Assembly: GCA_964236445.1 (NCBI GenBank) | Contig: CAXSDR010000086.1 | Span: 1-16,338, forward strand | Direction: 5' to 3' | Length of the DNA stretch: 16,338 nucleotides | Origin: CAXSDR01 sp964236445 | GTDB taxonomy: Bacteria; Actinomycetota; Actinomycetes; Motilibacterales; Motilibacteraceae | In this document: positions 1 to 6,722 of the stretch, piece after piece | Layout: each line of letters opens with the position of its first letter | Numbering within the stretch: the first letter of the stretch is position 1 | The notes under the pieces: generated by a model | Seen by the model: only the letters and a program-made list of their open reading frames with translations | The model's database searches: none | Told to the model about the DNA's origin: nothing | Position numbers and translations under genes: made by a program

Positions 1-273
1 CCCGCGTGCCCCGAGCACACCGAGAAGCAGACGATCTGGGAGCTGCTCGACGTCAAGGTCACGACCGGCATCGAGCTCACCGACAGCATGGCGATGTGGC
101 CAGGGGCGTCGATCAGCGGGCTGTATCTGTCCCACCCGCAGTCGCAGTATTTCGTCGTCGGGCAGCTCGGTCGCGACCAGGTCGCGAGCTATGCCGAGCG
201 CAAGGGCTGGACGATGGACGAGGCCGAGAGGTGGCTCTCGCCCAACCTCGGATATCGCTCCGACAACGAGTGA
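1..273 (+). CDS. metH: Methionine synthase, B12-dependent, C-terminal fragment (5' truncated by window)
   Basis: The plus-strand frame is open from base 1 and ends at TGA 271-273, giving the last 90 residues of cobalamin-dependent methionine synthase. This enzyme moves a methyl group from 5-methyltetrahydrofolate to homocysteine in the cytoplasm. The visible part is the AdoMet-binding reactivation domain, which serves reductive methylation of oxidised cob(II)alamin. Family hallmarks are the PACPEHTEK start, the segment MAMWPGASISG, SHPQSQYFVVG, GRDQV, and the terminal WLSPNLGY. The C-terminus is complete and normal in length for the family. Its stop codon lies inside a 15-base inverted repeat shared with the stop of the convergent gene. 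The N-terminal homocysteine, folate and cobalamin domains lie outside the window. Confidence 0.95.
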   Translation, partial: PACPEHTEKQTIWELLDVKVTTGIELTDSMAMWPGASISGLYLSHPQSQYFVVGQLGRDQVASYAERKGWTMDEAERWLSPNLGYRSDNE

Positions 274-285
274 GCGCTGCGCTCA
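271..285. terminator. Inverted repeat spanning two convergent stop codons
   Basis: TGAGCGC-T-GCGCTCA is a perfect 7+7 inverted repeat around one base. Its left end is the TGA stop of metH and its right end is the complement of the TGA stop of the minus-strand gene. In RNA it can form a stem of about 5 bp with a 5-base loop in either direction. There is no U-tract, as is common for actinobacterial hairpins. A bidirectional terminator or 3'-end stabiliser is an inference. Confidence 0.4.
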
Positions 286-645
286 GTCGACGGGCCGTGC
301 CAGGCGGCCGAGCGGCGCGATGACCGCAGCCGACTCGTGGCACACCCAGTGTGGGTCGGGCCCGAGCTCAGGCTCGAGCGCCAGCTCGTGCGTGCCTTCG
401 TGCGTCGGGCACGGTGGCCAGCGCCGACCGCTCTCGTCGAGGAGCCGGTCCTGCAGGTCCTGGGCTGCCTGGCCGGCGACGTAGGGCGCGCCCTGCGGCC
501 ACTCGCCGACCCACCAGCGCCGCTGAGCGACGACGTCCTCGACCAGGTTGACGAGCTCGGCCTCGACGGCACCGCTCGCGGCCAGGTCGGCGAGCAGCAG
601 TGCGCGCGTCACCAGCAGCGGATCGGCGGTCTCGTGGGAGGTCAC
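283..645 (-). CDS. Small Cys/His-containing actinobacterial protein of unknown function
   Basis: This is a 120-residue protein started at GTG 645; the frame continues upstream, but only this start avoids overlapping the DUF4031 gene. The N-terminal half is helical and Leu/Ala/Glu-rich, with a Trp-rich turn (RRWWVGEW, residues 42-49). The C-terminal half carries Cys79-Pro-Thr-His82, His86, an acidic LALEPELGPD stretch, and His99-Trp-Val-Cys102. Spaced Cys/His pairs suggest a small zinc-binding site, but this is inferred. It resembles short uncharacterised actinobacterial proteins from memory; no function can be given. It converges with metH with a 9-base gap and diverges from the DUF4031 gene across 33 bases. 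There is no well-spaced ribosome binding site, so the transcript may be leaderless. Confidence 0.65.
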   Translation of the reverse strand: MTSHETADPLLVTRALLLADLAASGAVEAELVNLVEDVVAQRRWWVGEWPQGAPYVAGQAAQDLQDRLLDESGRRWPPCPTHEGTHELALEPELGPDPHWVCHESAAVIAPLGRLARPVD

Positions 646-678
646 GCTCCATGGTGACCCACGACGTACGCTCGCGGT

Positions 679-936
679 GTGGCTGTGCTGGTCGACCCGG
701 CGATCTGGCCGTGGCGGGGTCGGCTCTGGGCCCACCTCGTGAGCGACGTGTCCTACGACGAGCTGCACGACTTCGCCGCGCTGCTCGGGCTTGCGCGCGA
801 GGCGTTCCAGGGCGACCACTACGACGTCCCGGCCGATCTACGCGAGATCGCCCTCAGCTCGGGAGCACAGGCGGTGACGGGCCGGGAGCTGATCACGAGG
901 TTGCGCGCCTCGGGGTTGCGCCGGCGCGGGGTGTGA
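679..936 (+). CDS. DUF4031 domain protein
   Basis: An 85-residue protein from GTG 679 to TGA 934-936. It matches the DUF4031 pattern: an N-terminal beta strand with an acidic turn (AVLVDPAIW), RGRLWAHLVSD, a helix YDELHDFAALLGL, then the hallmark FQGDHYDVP (about residues 43-51) and a C-terminal segment RELITRLRAS. The length is normal for this small family. Conserved Asp and His residues (Asp6, His19, His47, Asp49) could form a polar or metal site, but the biochemical role is unknown. The start lacks a clear Shine-Dalgarno; the next in-frame GTG at 685 is an alternative. The gene is divergent from the Cys/His protein, so both promoters must sit within or beside the 33-base gap. Confidence 0.8.
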   Translation: MAVLVDPAIWPWRGRLWAHLVSDVSYDELHDFAALLGLAREAFQGDHYDVPADLREIALSSGAQAVTGRELITRLRASGLRRRGV

Positions 937-1019
937 GCGCAGCCCCTGTGGTGCAGCGTCCCCTGCATCTGCGTGAGGAGCAGGCAGGGCGGCCGGCCGG
1001 CTCTGTGGGATCGTCAGGT

Positions 1020-1589
1020 GTGTCCGTCACCCTTGACCCCAAAACGGCTCTCGTCCTGATCGACCTGCAACGAGGGATCACGGCCCTGCCGACGGTGCAT
1101 TCCTCCGACGCGGTGGTGCATGCGGCGTCAGGTCTGGTCCGGGCCTGGCATGACCGTGGGCTGCCGGTCATCGCCGTGCACGTGGACTACTCGCCGGACT
1201 TCGGCGATGTGCTGTCCGCTCGCACCGACAGCGCGGCCCCGCCCGTCGTGCCCGCTCCCGACTTTGCCGAGCTGCGGCCCGAGCTCGGGCTTCGCGGGTC
1301 GGACCTGCTCCTCACCAAGCGAGGCTGGAACGCCTTCTATGGCACTGAGCTCGACCTGCAACTGCGTCGCCGCAGAGTCACGGGGATCGTCCTGGCGGGA
1401 ATCTCGACCAGCATCGGCGTGGAATCCACAGCCAGGGCCGCCGCCGAACGTGGCTACGAGATCGCTGTCGCCAGCGACGCCGTCACCGACACCAACGCCC
1501 TCGCGCACCGGGCCAGCATCGAGGTGATCCTGCCGCGGCTGGGTCAGCTCGACACAGCAGACGCGATCGTGGCGGCGGTCAGCGGGTGA
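1020..1589 (+). CDS. Isochorismatase-fold (cysteine hydrolase superfamily) protein lacking the catalytic Cys
   Basis: A 189-residue protein from GTG 1020. Although the frame is open further upstream, homology begins at TALVLIDLQRG. It has the alpha/beta isochorismatase-like hydrolase fold: catalytic Asp15 in VLIDLQ, Lys100 in the LTKRGWNAFYGTELDLQLR region, and the third-position loop GISTSIGVESTARAA. In nicotinamidases and N-carbamoylsarcosine amidohydrolases this last loop carries the nucleophilic Cys; here the position is Gly133. True isochorismatases (EntB, PhzD type) also lack that Cys and cleave a vinyl ether using Asp/Lys. This protein therefore is unlikely to be a thiol amidase, although its substrate is unknown. 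Its TGA overlaps the GTG of the following MFS transporter, so the two are translationally coupled and may act on and export the same compound class. Confidence 0.85.
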   Translation: MSVTLDPKTALVLIDLQRGITALPTVHSSDAVVHAASGLVRAWHDRGLPVIAVHVDYSPDFGDVLSARTDSAAPPVVPAPDFAELRPELGLRGSDLLLTKRGWNAFYGTELDLQLRRRRVTGIVLAGISTSIGVESTARAAAERGYEIAVASDAVTDTNALAHRASIEVILPRLGQLDTADAIVAAVSG

Positions 1590-3046
1590 CCGCCGCGGAA
1601 GGCCCGCCGCAGAAGGGCGGTGCGCCCGGGGTTTCCCGCTCGACCGCAGCCCCGGCTCCGTCGGCGGCGCTCGTGCCAGGCCTGGTGTTCATCGGCCTCG
1701 TCGTCGCAGTCCTCAGCAGCCTCGGCGCCCCCCTCGTGCCTGACCTGGCCGGCGTCTATCACGTCTCACTGGGAACGGCGCAGTGGACGTTGACGATCGC
1801 GTTCCTGGTGAGCGCGGTGGCCACGCCGATCATGGGCCGGATCGGTGACGGCCCACGGCGACGCGAGATGATCGTGGTCGGTCTGGTCGTCGTCTGCGTC
1901 GGCGGGATCCTGGCCGCCCTACCAGCCGGTTTTCCCGTCCTGCTGGTCGGTCGCGCCTTGCAGGGCGTTGGTCTGGGTCTCACGCCACTGGCCATAGCCA
2001 CGGCCCGCGGGTCACTTCCGCCCGACCGGGCCGCCCCCGCTGCTGCCCTGCTGTCGATCACCACGGTCGCCGGAGTCGGGCTGGGCTATCCGCTGACGGG
2101 TCTCATCGTCGAGCTGGCCGGGATCCACGCCGCATTCTGGTTCGGAGCGGCTATGTCCGCGGTCGCGATCGTCGTCGCGCTCATCGTCGTTCCGCGGCCG
2201 ACGGAGGCTGCCGCTGCCGAGCTCGACATCCTCGGTTCCGTGCTGCTCGCTGGAGCGCTCGGCTGTCTGCTGCTGGCGATCAGTGAGGGCCCCGTGTGGG
2301 CGTGGACCTCACCGAGAGTTCTTGCGCTCCTGCTGGCGGCCGTCGTGCTGGGTGCGGTGTGGGTCGCTGTCGAGCAGCGTTCGGCTCATCCGCTCGTCGA
2401 CCTCGCACTGCTGCGTGACCGTGGTGTCGTGACCGCGGACGTCACGGCCGTGCTGGCGGGTGTCGGTATGTATCTGCTGCTGTCGTTGGTCACCCGATAC
2501 ATGCAGACCCCTCGCGCATCGGGTTACGGCCTAGGCGCCTCGGTGCTGACCACCGGACTGGTGCTCATCCCGTTCTCCGCGGCCAGTCTGCTCTCCCAGC
2601 GGGTCGCCGCCCGGCTGCTTCAGCGCCTGCGTCCGGCCCTGATCCTGGCGTTGGCCTGCTTGCCGGTCCTGGCGTCCCTGCTCATGCTGGCCTGGGACCG
2701 ACACGGGCTGGTGCAGCTGCTGATCGTGATGGGCGTCGCCGGTCTCGGCGTCGGCTGTGTCTTCGCTGTCATGCCAGGCCTGATCGTCAGCTCGGTGCCG
2801 GCCGAGCAGACCGGCAGCGCCATCAGCTTCAACCAGGTGCTGCGCCTGATCGGCTACGCCACCGGCAGCGCGCTGTCCGCCGTCATCCTGCAGGTCTTCA
2901 CGCCCGTCGGGGCGACCCTGCCGACCGACCACGGCTACACCGTCGCGGCACTGCTGGGCGGCCTGCTCTGGGGCTTAGCAGCGTTGTGCGTCCTCGTGCT
3001 GGCCGGCCGCGGCAGGCCAGCCCACAAGAACCAGCCGTCGGGCTGA
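1586..3046 (+). CDS. MFS transporter, probable drug/metabolite exporter
   Basis: A 486-residue polytopic membrane protein. The chosen GTG 1586 overlaps the upstream stop (GTGA), which explains the lack of a strong Shine-Dalgarno. After a Pro/Ala-rich cytoplasmic tail of about 28 residues there are 12-14 predicted membrane spans. Family signatures include the loop 2-3 motif A at GRIGDGPRRR (about residues 84-93), the helix 4 segment VGRALQGVGLGLTPLA, and a helix 5 motif C-like stretch GVGLGYPLTG. The size and the middle pair of extra helices (LALLLAAVVLGAVWVA) fit the 14-TM DHA2 type better than a 12-TM carrier. Proton-driven efflux is the family norm; the substrate is not predictable. Coupling to the isochorismatase-fold gene suggests a shared pathway. 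Confidence 0.9.
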   Translation: MTAAEGPPQKGGAPGVSRSTAAPAPSAALVPGLVFIGLVVAVLSSLGAPLVPDLAGVYHVSLGTAQWTLTIAFLVSAVATPIMGRIGDGPRRREMIVVGLVVVCVGGILAALPAGFPVLLVGRALQGVGLGLTPLAIATARGSLPPDRAAPAAALLSITTVAGVGLGYPLTGLIVELAGIHAAFWFGAAMSAVAIVVALIVVPRPTEAAAAELDILGSVLLAGALGCLLLAISEGPVWAWTSPRVLALLLAAVVLGAVWVAVEQRSAHPLVDLALLRDRGVVTADVTAVLAGVGMYLLLSLVTRYMQTPRASGYGLGASVLTTGLVLIPFSAASLLSQRVAARLLQRLRPALILALACLPVLASLLMLAWDRHGLVQLLIVMGVAGLGVGCVFAVMPGLIVSSVPAEQTGSAISFNQVLRLIGYATGSALSAVILQVFTPVGATLPTDHGYTVAALLGGLLWGLAALCVLVLAGRGRPAHKNQPSG

Positions 3047-3101
3047 CGTCGACTCGACCCGCAACTTCGAACACTCTGCGACCCACCTCTTGGAGAGACG
3101 C

Positions 3102-3203
3102 ATGGCGACAGCTTGTTCGCACCTGGTGGGGCTTGTGGTGACCGGTTCACGGGAGCCGGCCGCGCTGTGCCGCTGGGGCTACCTGAAGGAGATCCTGCCG
3201 TGA
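3102..3203 (+). CDS. 33-residue ORF translationally coupled to the CNB-reductase; possible truncated UBP-type zinc finger or leader peptide
   Basis: ATG 3102 is preceded by a strong GGAGAG ribosome binding site (3092-3097, spacing 4-5). The ORF ends at TGA 3201-3203, which overlaps the GTG 3200 of the reductase as GTGA. The peptide starts MATACSHLVGLVV and ends RWGYLKEILP, with Cys5, His7 and Cys23. UBP-type zinc-finger proteins begin similarly (Cys-x-His-Leu) and, from memory, often occur next to or fused with this type of reductase in actinobacteria. At 33 residues it is far too short for that domain (about 80-90), so it may be a relic kept for coupling or a regulatory leader. The signal-plus-overlap arrangement makes translation likely; function is open. 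Confidence 0.55.
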   Translation: MATACSHLVGLVVTGSREPAALCRWGYLKEILP

Positions 3204-4885
3204 CGGGCGCCGCGCCTGATGAGGATGCGACCCTGCCGGTCTTGACCGAGCAGCAGCTGTCGCGGTTGCGGTCCTACGGCACGGAGCACGAGGTGTCGGT
3301 CGGTGACATGGTGCTGCGCGCGGGTGACACCAGCCAGGACCTGGTGTTGATCGACGAGGGCGTGGTCGAGATCGAGCGGGCCGCGACCCACGGCGCACCG
3401 GCGGAGGTGCTTTTCCGGGCCCGCGCCGGTCAGTTCCTGGGCGAGATGGACCTGCTGAGCGGGCAGACGGTCTATCTCGACGGCACGGTCGTCGAGCCGG
3501 GACGTATCCACCGCATCGCCCCGCCGCAGTTCCGCGACCTGATGGCCCGCGACCCGGAGCTGTCGGACCTGCTGCTGCGCTCGCTGGTCGCCCGGCGGCA
3601 GGTGCTGCGCAGGAACGGAGCCGCGAGGGCGCTCGAGATCGTCGGGAGCGGGCTGTCGGCACCGTCGCTCGCCCTACGCACCTGGGCGGCCCGTCAGCAC
3701 CTGGCCTACACCTGGCTGGACGCCGACAGCCCCGCCGGACAGGCCTTGCTGCGCGACGCGGACCTGGCCGGCGACGACCTGCCGGCGGTGTTCGTGCCGG
3801 ACGCGGTGCTGCGCTCGGTGACTCCCGGCGATCTCGCGGAACACCTCGGCCTGTCCTACCAGCCGACTCCCGGCGCGTCCGTGGACCTTGTCGTCGTCGG
3901 TGCCGGCCCCGCTGGGCTCGCCGCCGCCGTCTATGGGGCGTCAGAGGGTCTGACGACCGTCGTGCTGGACGCGGTCGCCACAGGTGGGCAGGCCGCCGCG
4001 AGCTCTCGGATCGAGAACTACCTGGGATTCCCGTCCGGCGTGTCCGGCGCCGACCTCACCGGGCGGGCCGTGGTGCAGGCGCTGAAGTTCGGGGCGCAGC
4101 TTTACAGCCCCTGCCAGGTCGCGAGCCTGAACGCCATCGGGAAGCGGTTGCAGATCGAGTTGGTCGACGGCACCAGCATCGATGCTCACGCCGTGCTGCT
4201 CGCCACCGGCGCGCGCTACCGGGCGCTGCAGCTGCCGCGATGGGAGGAGTTCGTGGGAGCGGGCATCTACTACGCCGCAACGGAGATCGAGGCACGTGCC
4301 TGCGGCATGGGTCCGGTCAGCGTGCTGGGCGGCGCCAACTCGGCCGGGCAGGCCGCGCTCTACCTCGCCACCCGTAGCAGCAGCACCGTCACCCTGGTGA
4401 TCCGCGCGTCCGATCTGCGCGCGGGGATGTCGGCCTATCTCGCCGACCGCGTGATCGCTCACCCACGGATCACCGTGCGGACCTCCACCGAGGTGACAGC
4501 CCTGCACGGCGAGGACTTCCTGCAGTCGATCACCCTCACCGAACGGAGCACCGGTCACCGGGGCGACCAGGACTGCTCCGGATTGTTCTGCTTCATCGGG
4601 GCGGTGCCCGCCACCGACTGGTTGACCGGTCAGGATCGCCCGCAGGGTGGGCCGGCGCTGGACGCCGACGGCTTCGTCCTCACCGACGTCCAGCTCGACC
4701 CGGCCGATCTCGGACGCGACTGGGCCGCCCTGGGCCGCGGACCCCTCCCCTTCGAGACCAGCATCCCCGGCGTGTTCGCTGCCGGCGACGTCCGGCACGG
4801 CTCCATGAAACGGGTCGCGGCCGCCGTCGGAGAAGGCGCCAGCGTCGTGCGATCCGTGCACACCGCTCTCGGCGCCGACGACTGA
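3200..4885 (+). CDS. Cyclic-nucleotide-binding / glutaredoxin-like / FAD-NAD(P)H oxidoreductase fusion, thioredoxin-reductase-like
   Basis: A 561-residue cytoplasmic flavoprotein from GTG 3200, with AAGGAG at 3186-3191. Residues 15-135 form a cyclic-nucleotide-binding cupin-like domain (GDMVLRAGD, GQFLGEMDLLSGQ). Residues 145-220 look like a glutaredoxin-fold spacer (LAYTWLDADSP, LPAVFVPD) without a redox CxxC. Residues 228-555 are a thioredoxin-reductase-like module: FAD-binding VVVGAGPAGLAAAVYGAS, TGGQAAASSRIENYLGFPSG, NAD(P)H-binding VLGGANSAGQAALYLA, and the second FAD motif VFAAGDVRHGSMKRVA. The TrxR disulfide CxxC site is replaced by the YYAATE stretch (about 357-362), so classical thioredoxin reduction is not expected. 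Annotation pipelines tend to call this family thioredoxin-disulfide reductase. It is coupled to the upstream 33-residue ORF. Confidence 0.9.
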   Translation: MTGAAPDEDATLPVLTEQQLSRLRSYGTEHEVSVGDMVLRAGDTSQDLVLIDEGVVEIERAATHGAPAEVLFRARAGQFLGEMDLLSGQTVYLDGTVVEPGRIHRIAPPQFRDLMARDPELSDLLLRSLVARRQVLRRNGAARALEIVGSGLSAPSLALRTWAARQHLAYTWLDADSPAGQALLRDADLAGDDLPAVFVPDAVLRSVTPGDLAEHLGLSYQPTPGASVDLVVVGAGPAGLAAAVYGASEGLTTVVLDAVATGGQAAASSRIENYLGFPSGVSGADLTGRAVVQALKFGAQLYSPCQVASLNAIGKRLQIELVDGTSIDAHAVLLATGARYRALQLPRWEEFVGAGIYYAATEIEARACGMGPVSVLGGANSAGQAALYLATRSSSTVTLVIRASDLRAGMSAYLADRVIAHPRITVRTSTEVTALHGEDFLQSITLTERSTGHRGDQDCSGLFCFIGAVPATDWLTGQDRPQGGPALDADGFVLTDVQLDPADLGRDWAALGRGPLPFETSIPGVFAAGDVRHGSMKRVAAAVGEGASVVRSVHTALGADD

Positions 4886-4909
4886 CATTCAGGCAGGCGA
4901 CTCGATCGG

Positions 4910-5809
4910 TCAGGCGGGGGCCGTACGAGGGGCGCTGCCGCGCAGTGTCCTGACCCAGGCGCGCGAGACGAAGGGTGAGGCGAGCATCGCCGCGGGTCCC
5001 ACGAACAGCGCGACGGCGTAGCCGAGCACGTCCGGCCAGTAGACGAACGCGGTCACGTGAACATCGAGCAGCCCGTTGCCCGCCTGCTGCAGCCCGATGA
5101 TCGCGACCGCGCCCGAGACCACCTGCGCCAGCCCGCGGCGGTAGTCATCGCCGACGAGCAGCGCGGTTCCCACGACGACAAGTCCCAGGCTGACACTCGA
5201 GCCGATCGCTGCGCGGTCCCCCAGAGCGAAGCCGTACGCGTCGGTCATGCCCCAGACGACGGCTGTGACGACACCGGTGGTGGCGGCCCAGCCCAGCGAC
5301 GCCCGGCGCCCGCGCGCTCGCCGGTGCCCTCCGCCACGCAGAGCGAGCGCGATCGGGACGAGGACCAGAGCGAGCTGCAGCAGCGCTTCGCTGTAGGGCC
5401 AGAACGCGGGGATGGGCGCATGAGGGTCGGAGCGCAGCAGCACGCTGTCTGCGAGATTCGCCTCGCGGGTCACTGGCAGCAGCACGAGCAGGGACGGAAT
5501 CAGCAGGCCCAGCACCGGACGACCGTTGCGTGCCAGGAACACCCCCAGCATGCTCACCGCTCCCAGCAATGCTGCTTGCAGCAAGGACCTCGGAAGCTGC
5601 TCGAGCACACCCGGCGACCACAGGTGCCACACGGGTGGAGCCGGTCTGCCTTGCTCAGCGGCTTGGCTGATCATCCGGTGCTCAGTGGCGACGTTGGAGC
5701 GGTACATCGCCCAGGAAGCAGCAGACATGTGCAGGGCTGTTGCGAGCGACCATCCAGCGGCCACACACGCCGCCGCGGTCTCCGGAGCCCGACGCGCAAT
5801 TCCTACCAT
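4910..5809 (-). CDS. Multi-spanning membrane protein of unknown function
   Basis: A 299-residue protein; ATG 5809 is chosen because it is followed by the first hydrophobic stretch, though the frame stays open upstream and no strong ribosome binding site is present. About seven or eight membrane helices can be seen at residues 12-33, 76-93, 99-113, 140-158, 173-195, 203-219, 226-242 and 261-280. The segment between helices 1 and 2 is hydrophilic (MYRSNVATEHRMISQAAEQ) with a Trp-containing WHLWSPGVLEQLPR. A basic loop RGGGHRRARGRRA lies at 158-170, probably cytoplasmic. The polar residues TDAYGFALGD near 189-198 are notable. I do not recognise the family. It converges with the reductase (24-base gap) and diverges from the methyltransferase. 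Confidence 0.7.
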   Translation of the reverse strand: MVGIARRAPETAAACVAAGWSLATALHMSAASWAMYRSNVATEHRMISQAAEQGRPAPPVWHLWSPGVLEQLPRSLLQAALLGAVSMLGVFLARNGRPVLGLLIPSLLVLLPVTREANLADSVLLRSDPHAPIPAFWPYSEALLQLALVLVPIALALRGGGHRRARGRRASLGWAATTGVVTAVVWGMTDAYGFALGDRAAIGSSVSLGLVVVGTALLVGDDYRRGLAQVVSGAVAIIGLQQAGNGLLDVHVTAFVYWPDVLGYAVALFVGPAAMLASPFVSRAWVRTLRGSAPRTAPA

Positions 5810-5992
5810 GGCGTTGACATCGACAGCCGGGAAGTCGCCCTGAACCCGGCGCCGTTGTCGCTGGACCGGCAACAGGACTGGTGGAACCGGCGCACCGTGG
5901 CCGACGATGGGCTCGTGACCGACCACCGCGCGCCAGGATCGTCCACGCCCGACGCTGCCTCGACTGTCGACGAGTTCAGGGGAGACCCTGCG

Positions 5993-6595
5993 GTGCAGGA
6001 CGAGTGGGACAGGCGGTATGCCGAGCGCTCGCAGCTGTGGAGCGGCCGGCCCAACGGGGCACTCGTGGCCGAGGTCGCGGGACTTCCGCCCGGGCGAGTG
6101 CTCGACGTCGGCTGCGGCGAGGGCGCGGACGCCGTCTGGCTCGCGCGCAGCGGCTGGGACGTCACCGCGCTCGAGGTCTCGGCCATCGCGCTGGAGCGGG
6201 CGGCCGGGCACGCGCGCGACGCTGGTCTGGCGATTCGCTGGGTGCACGCCGAACTGGCGGAGGCGATGCTGCCGCCGGGTTCTTTCGAACTCGTTTCTGC
6301 CCAGTATCCCGCGCTGCTGCGGACACCCGACGCTGCGTCTGAGCGAGCGTTGCTCGCGGCCGTTGCGCCGGGTGGCTTGCTGTTGCTCGTGCACCACGCG
6401 GGAATGGAGACCCAACCGGTGCATGACAGCGGCTTCGACCCGATCGACTACGTGTGGCCCTCGATGGTGGCAGCGCTGCTCGACGACGACTGGGTCCTGG
6501 AGCTGGAGGAGCAGCGCCCGCGCGTCGTGCCCGACGGTGGGGCCGGCGCGCACCACGTCGACGACCTCGTCGTCCGCGTGCGCCGGATTCGCTAG
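5993..6595 (+). CDS. Class I SAM-dependent methyltransferase
   Basis: A 200-residue soluble methyltransferase. The frame is open far upstream, but GTG 5993 is preceded by AGGGGAG (5978-5984, spacing 8), and family homology begins at EWDRRYAERSQLWSGRPN. Motif I is VLDVGCGEGADAVWLA (residues 36-51), the acidic end of strand 2 is in VTALEVSAIALERA, and the post-motif strand is FELVSAQYPALLR. A His pair LLVHHAG (133-137) and a C-terminal GAHHVDDLVVRVRR are typical of a small actinobacterial subgroup that, in databases, is usually only named class I SAM methyltransferase. The substrate is unknown. It lies between two membrane-protein genes on the opposite strand and is not in an operon with either. 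Confidence 0.85.
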   Translation: MQDEWDRRYAERSQLWSGRPNGALVAEVAGLPPGRVLDVGCGEGADAVWLARSGWDVTALEVSAIALERAAGHARDAGLAIRWVHAELAEAMLPPGSFELVSAQYPALLRTPDAASERALLAAVAPGGLLLLVHHAGMETQPVHDSGFDPIDYVWPSMVAALLDDDWVLELEEQRPRVVPDGGAGAHHVDDLVVRVRRIR

Positions 6596-6694
6596 CTCGA
6601 GCCCGTGGCAGCGGGCAACTGCGGGTTGCGCCTCGGCGGTGGGCCGGGACACATCACCCGACTGCGCTTCCGAGGACTCCGTTGGGGAGGGCAA

Positions 6695-6708
6695 GGTCGG
6701 CGCCGACC
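6695..6708. terminator. Perfect 14-base palindrome between convergent genes
   Basis: GGTCGGCGCCGACC lies 100 bases beyond the methyltransferase stop and shortly upstream, in plus coordinates, of the stop of the minus-strand membrane gene at 6723. It could form a short hairpin in either transcript. No U-tract follows. A bidirectional terminator role is inferred from position only. Confidence 0.3.
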
Positions 6709-6722
6709 AGCGCCGTGTCCCG

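Noticed and set aside
3941..4888. Minus-strand ORF of 315 codons
   Set aside because: Antisense to the FAD/NAD(P)H reductase domains; composition typical of a high-GC shadow frame with no recognisable motif.
5814..5819. TTGACA as a promoter -35 for the methyltransferase
   Set aside because: No TAnnnT -10 occurs at suitable spacing, so the match alone is not convincing.
5057..5992. Long plus-strand extension of the methyltransferase frame
   Set aside because: The segment is antisense to the 299-residue membrane protein and lacks methyltransferase homology; the strong AGGGGAG site sets the start at 5993.
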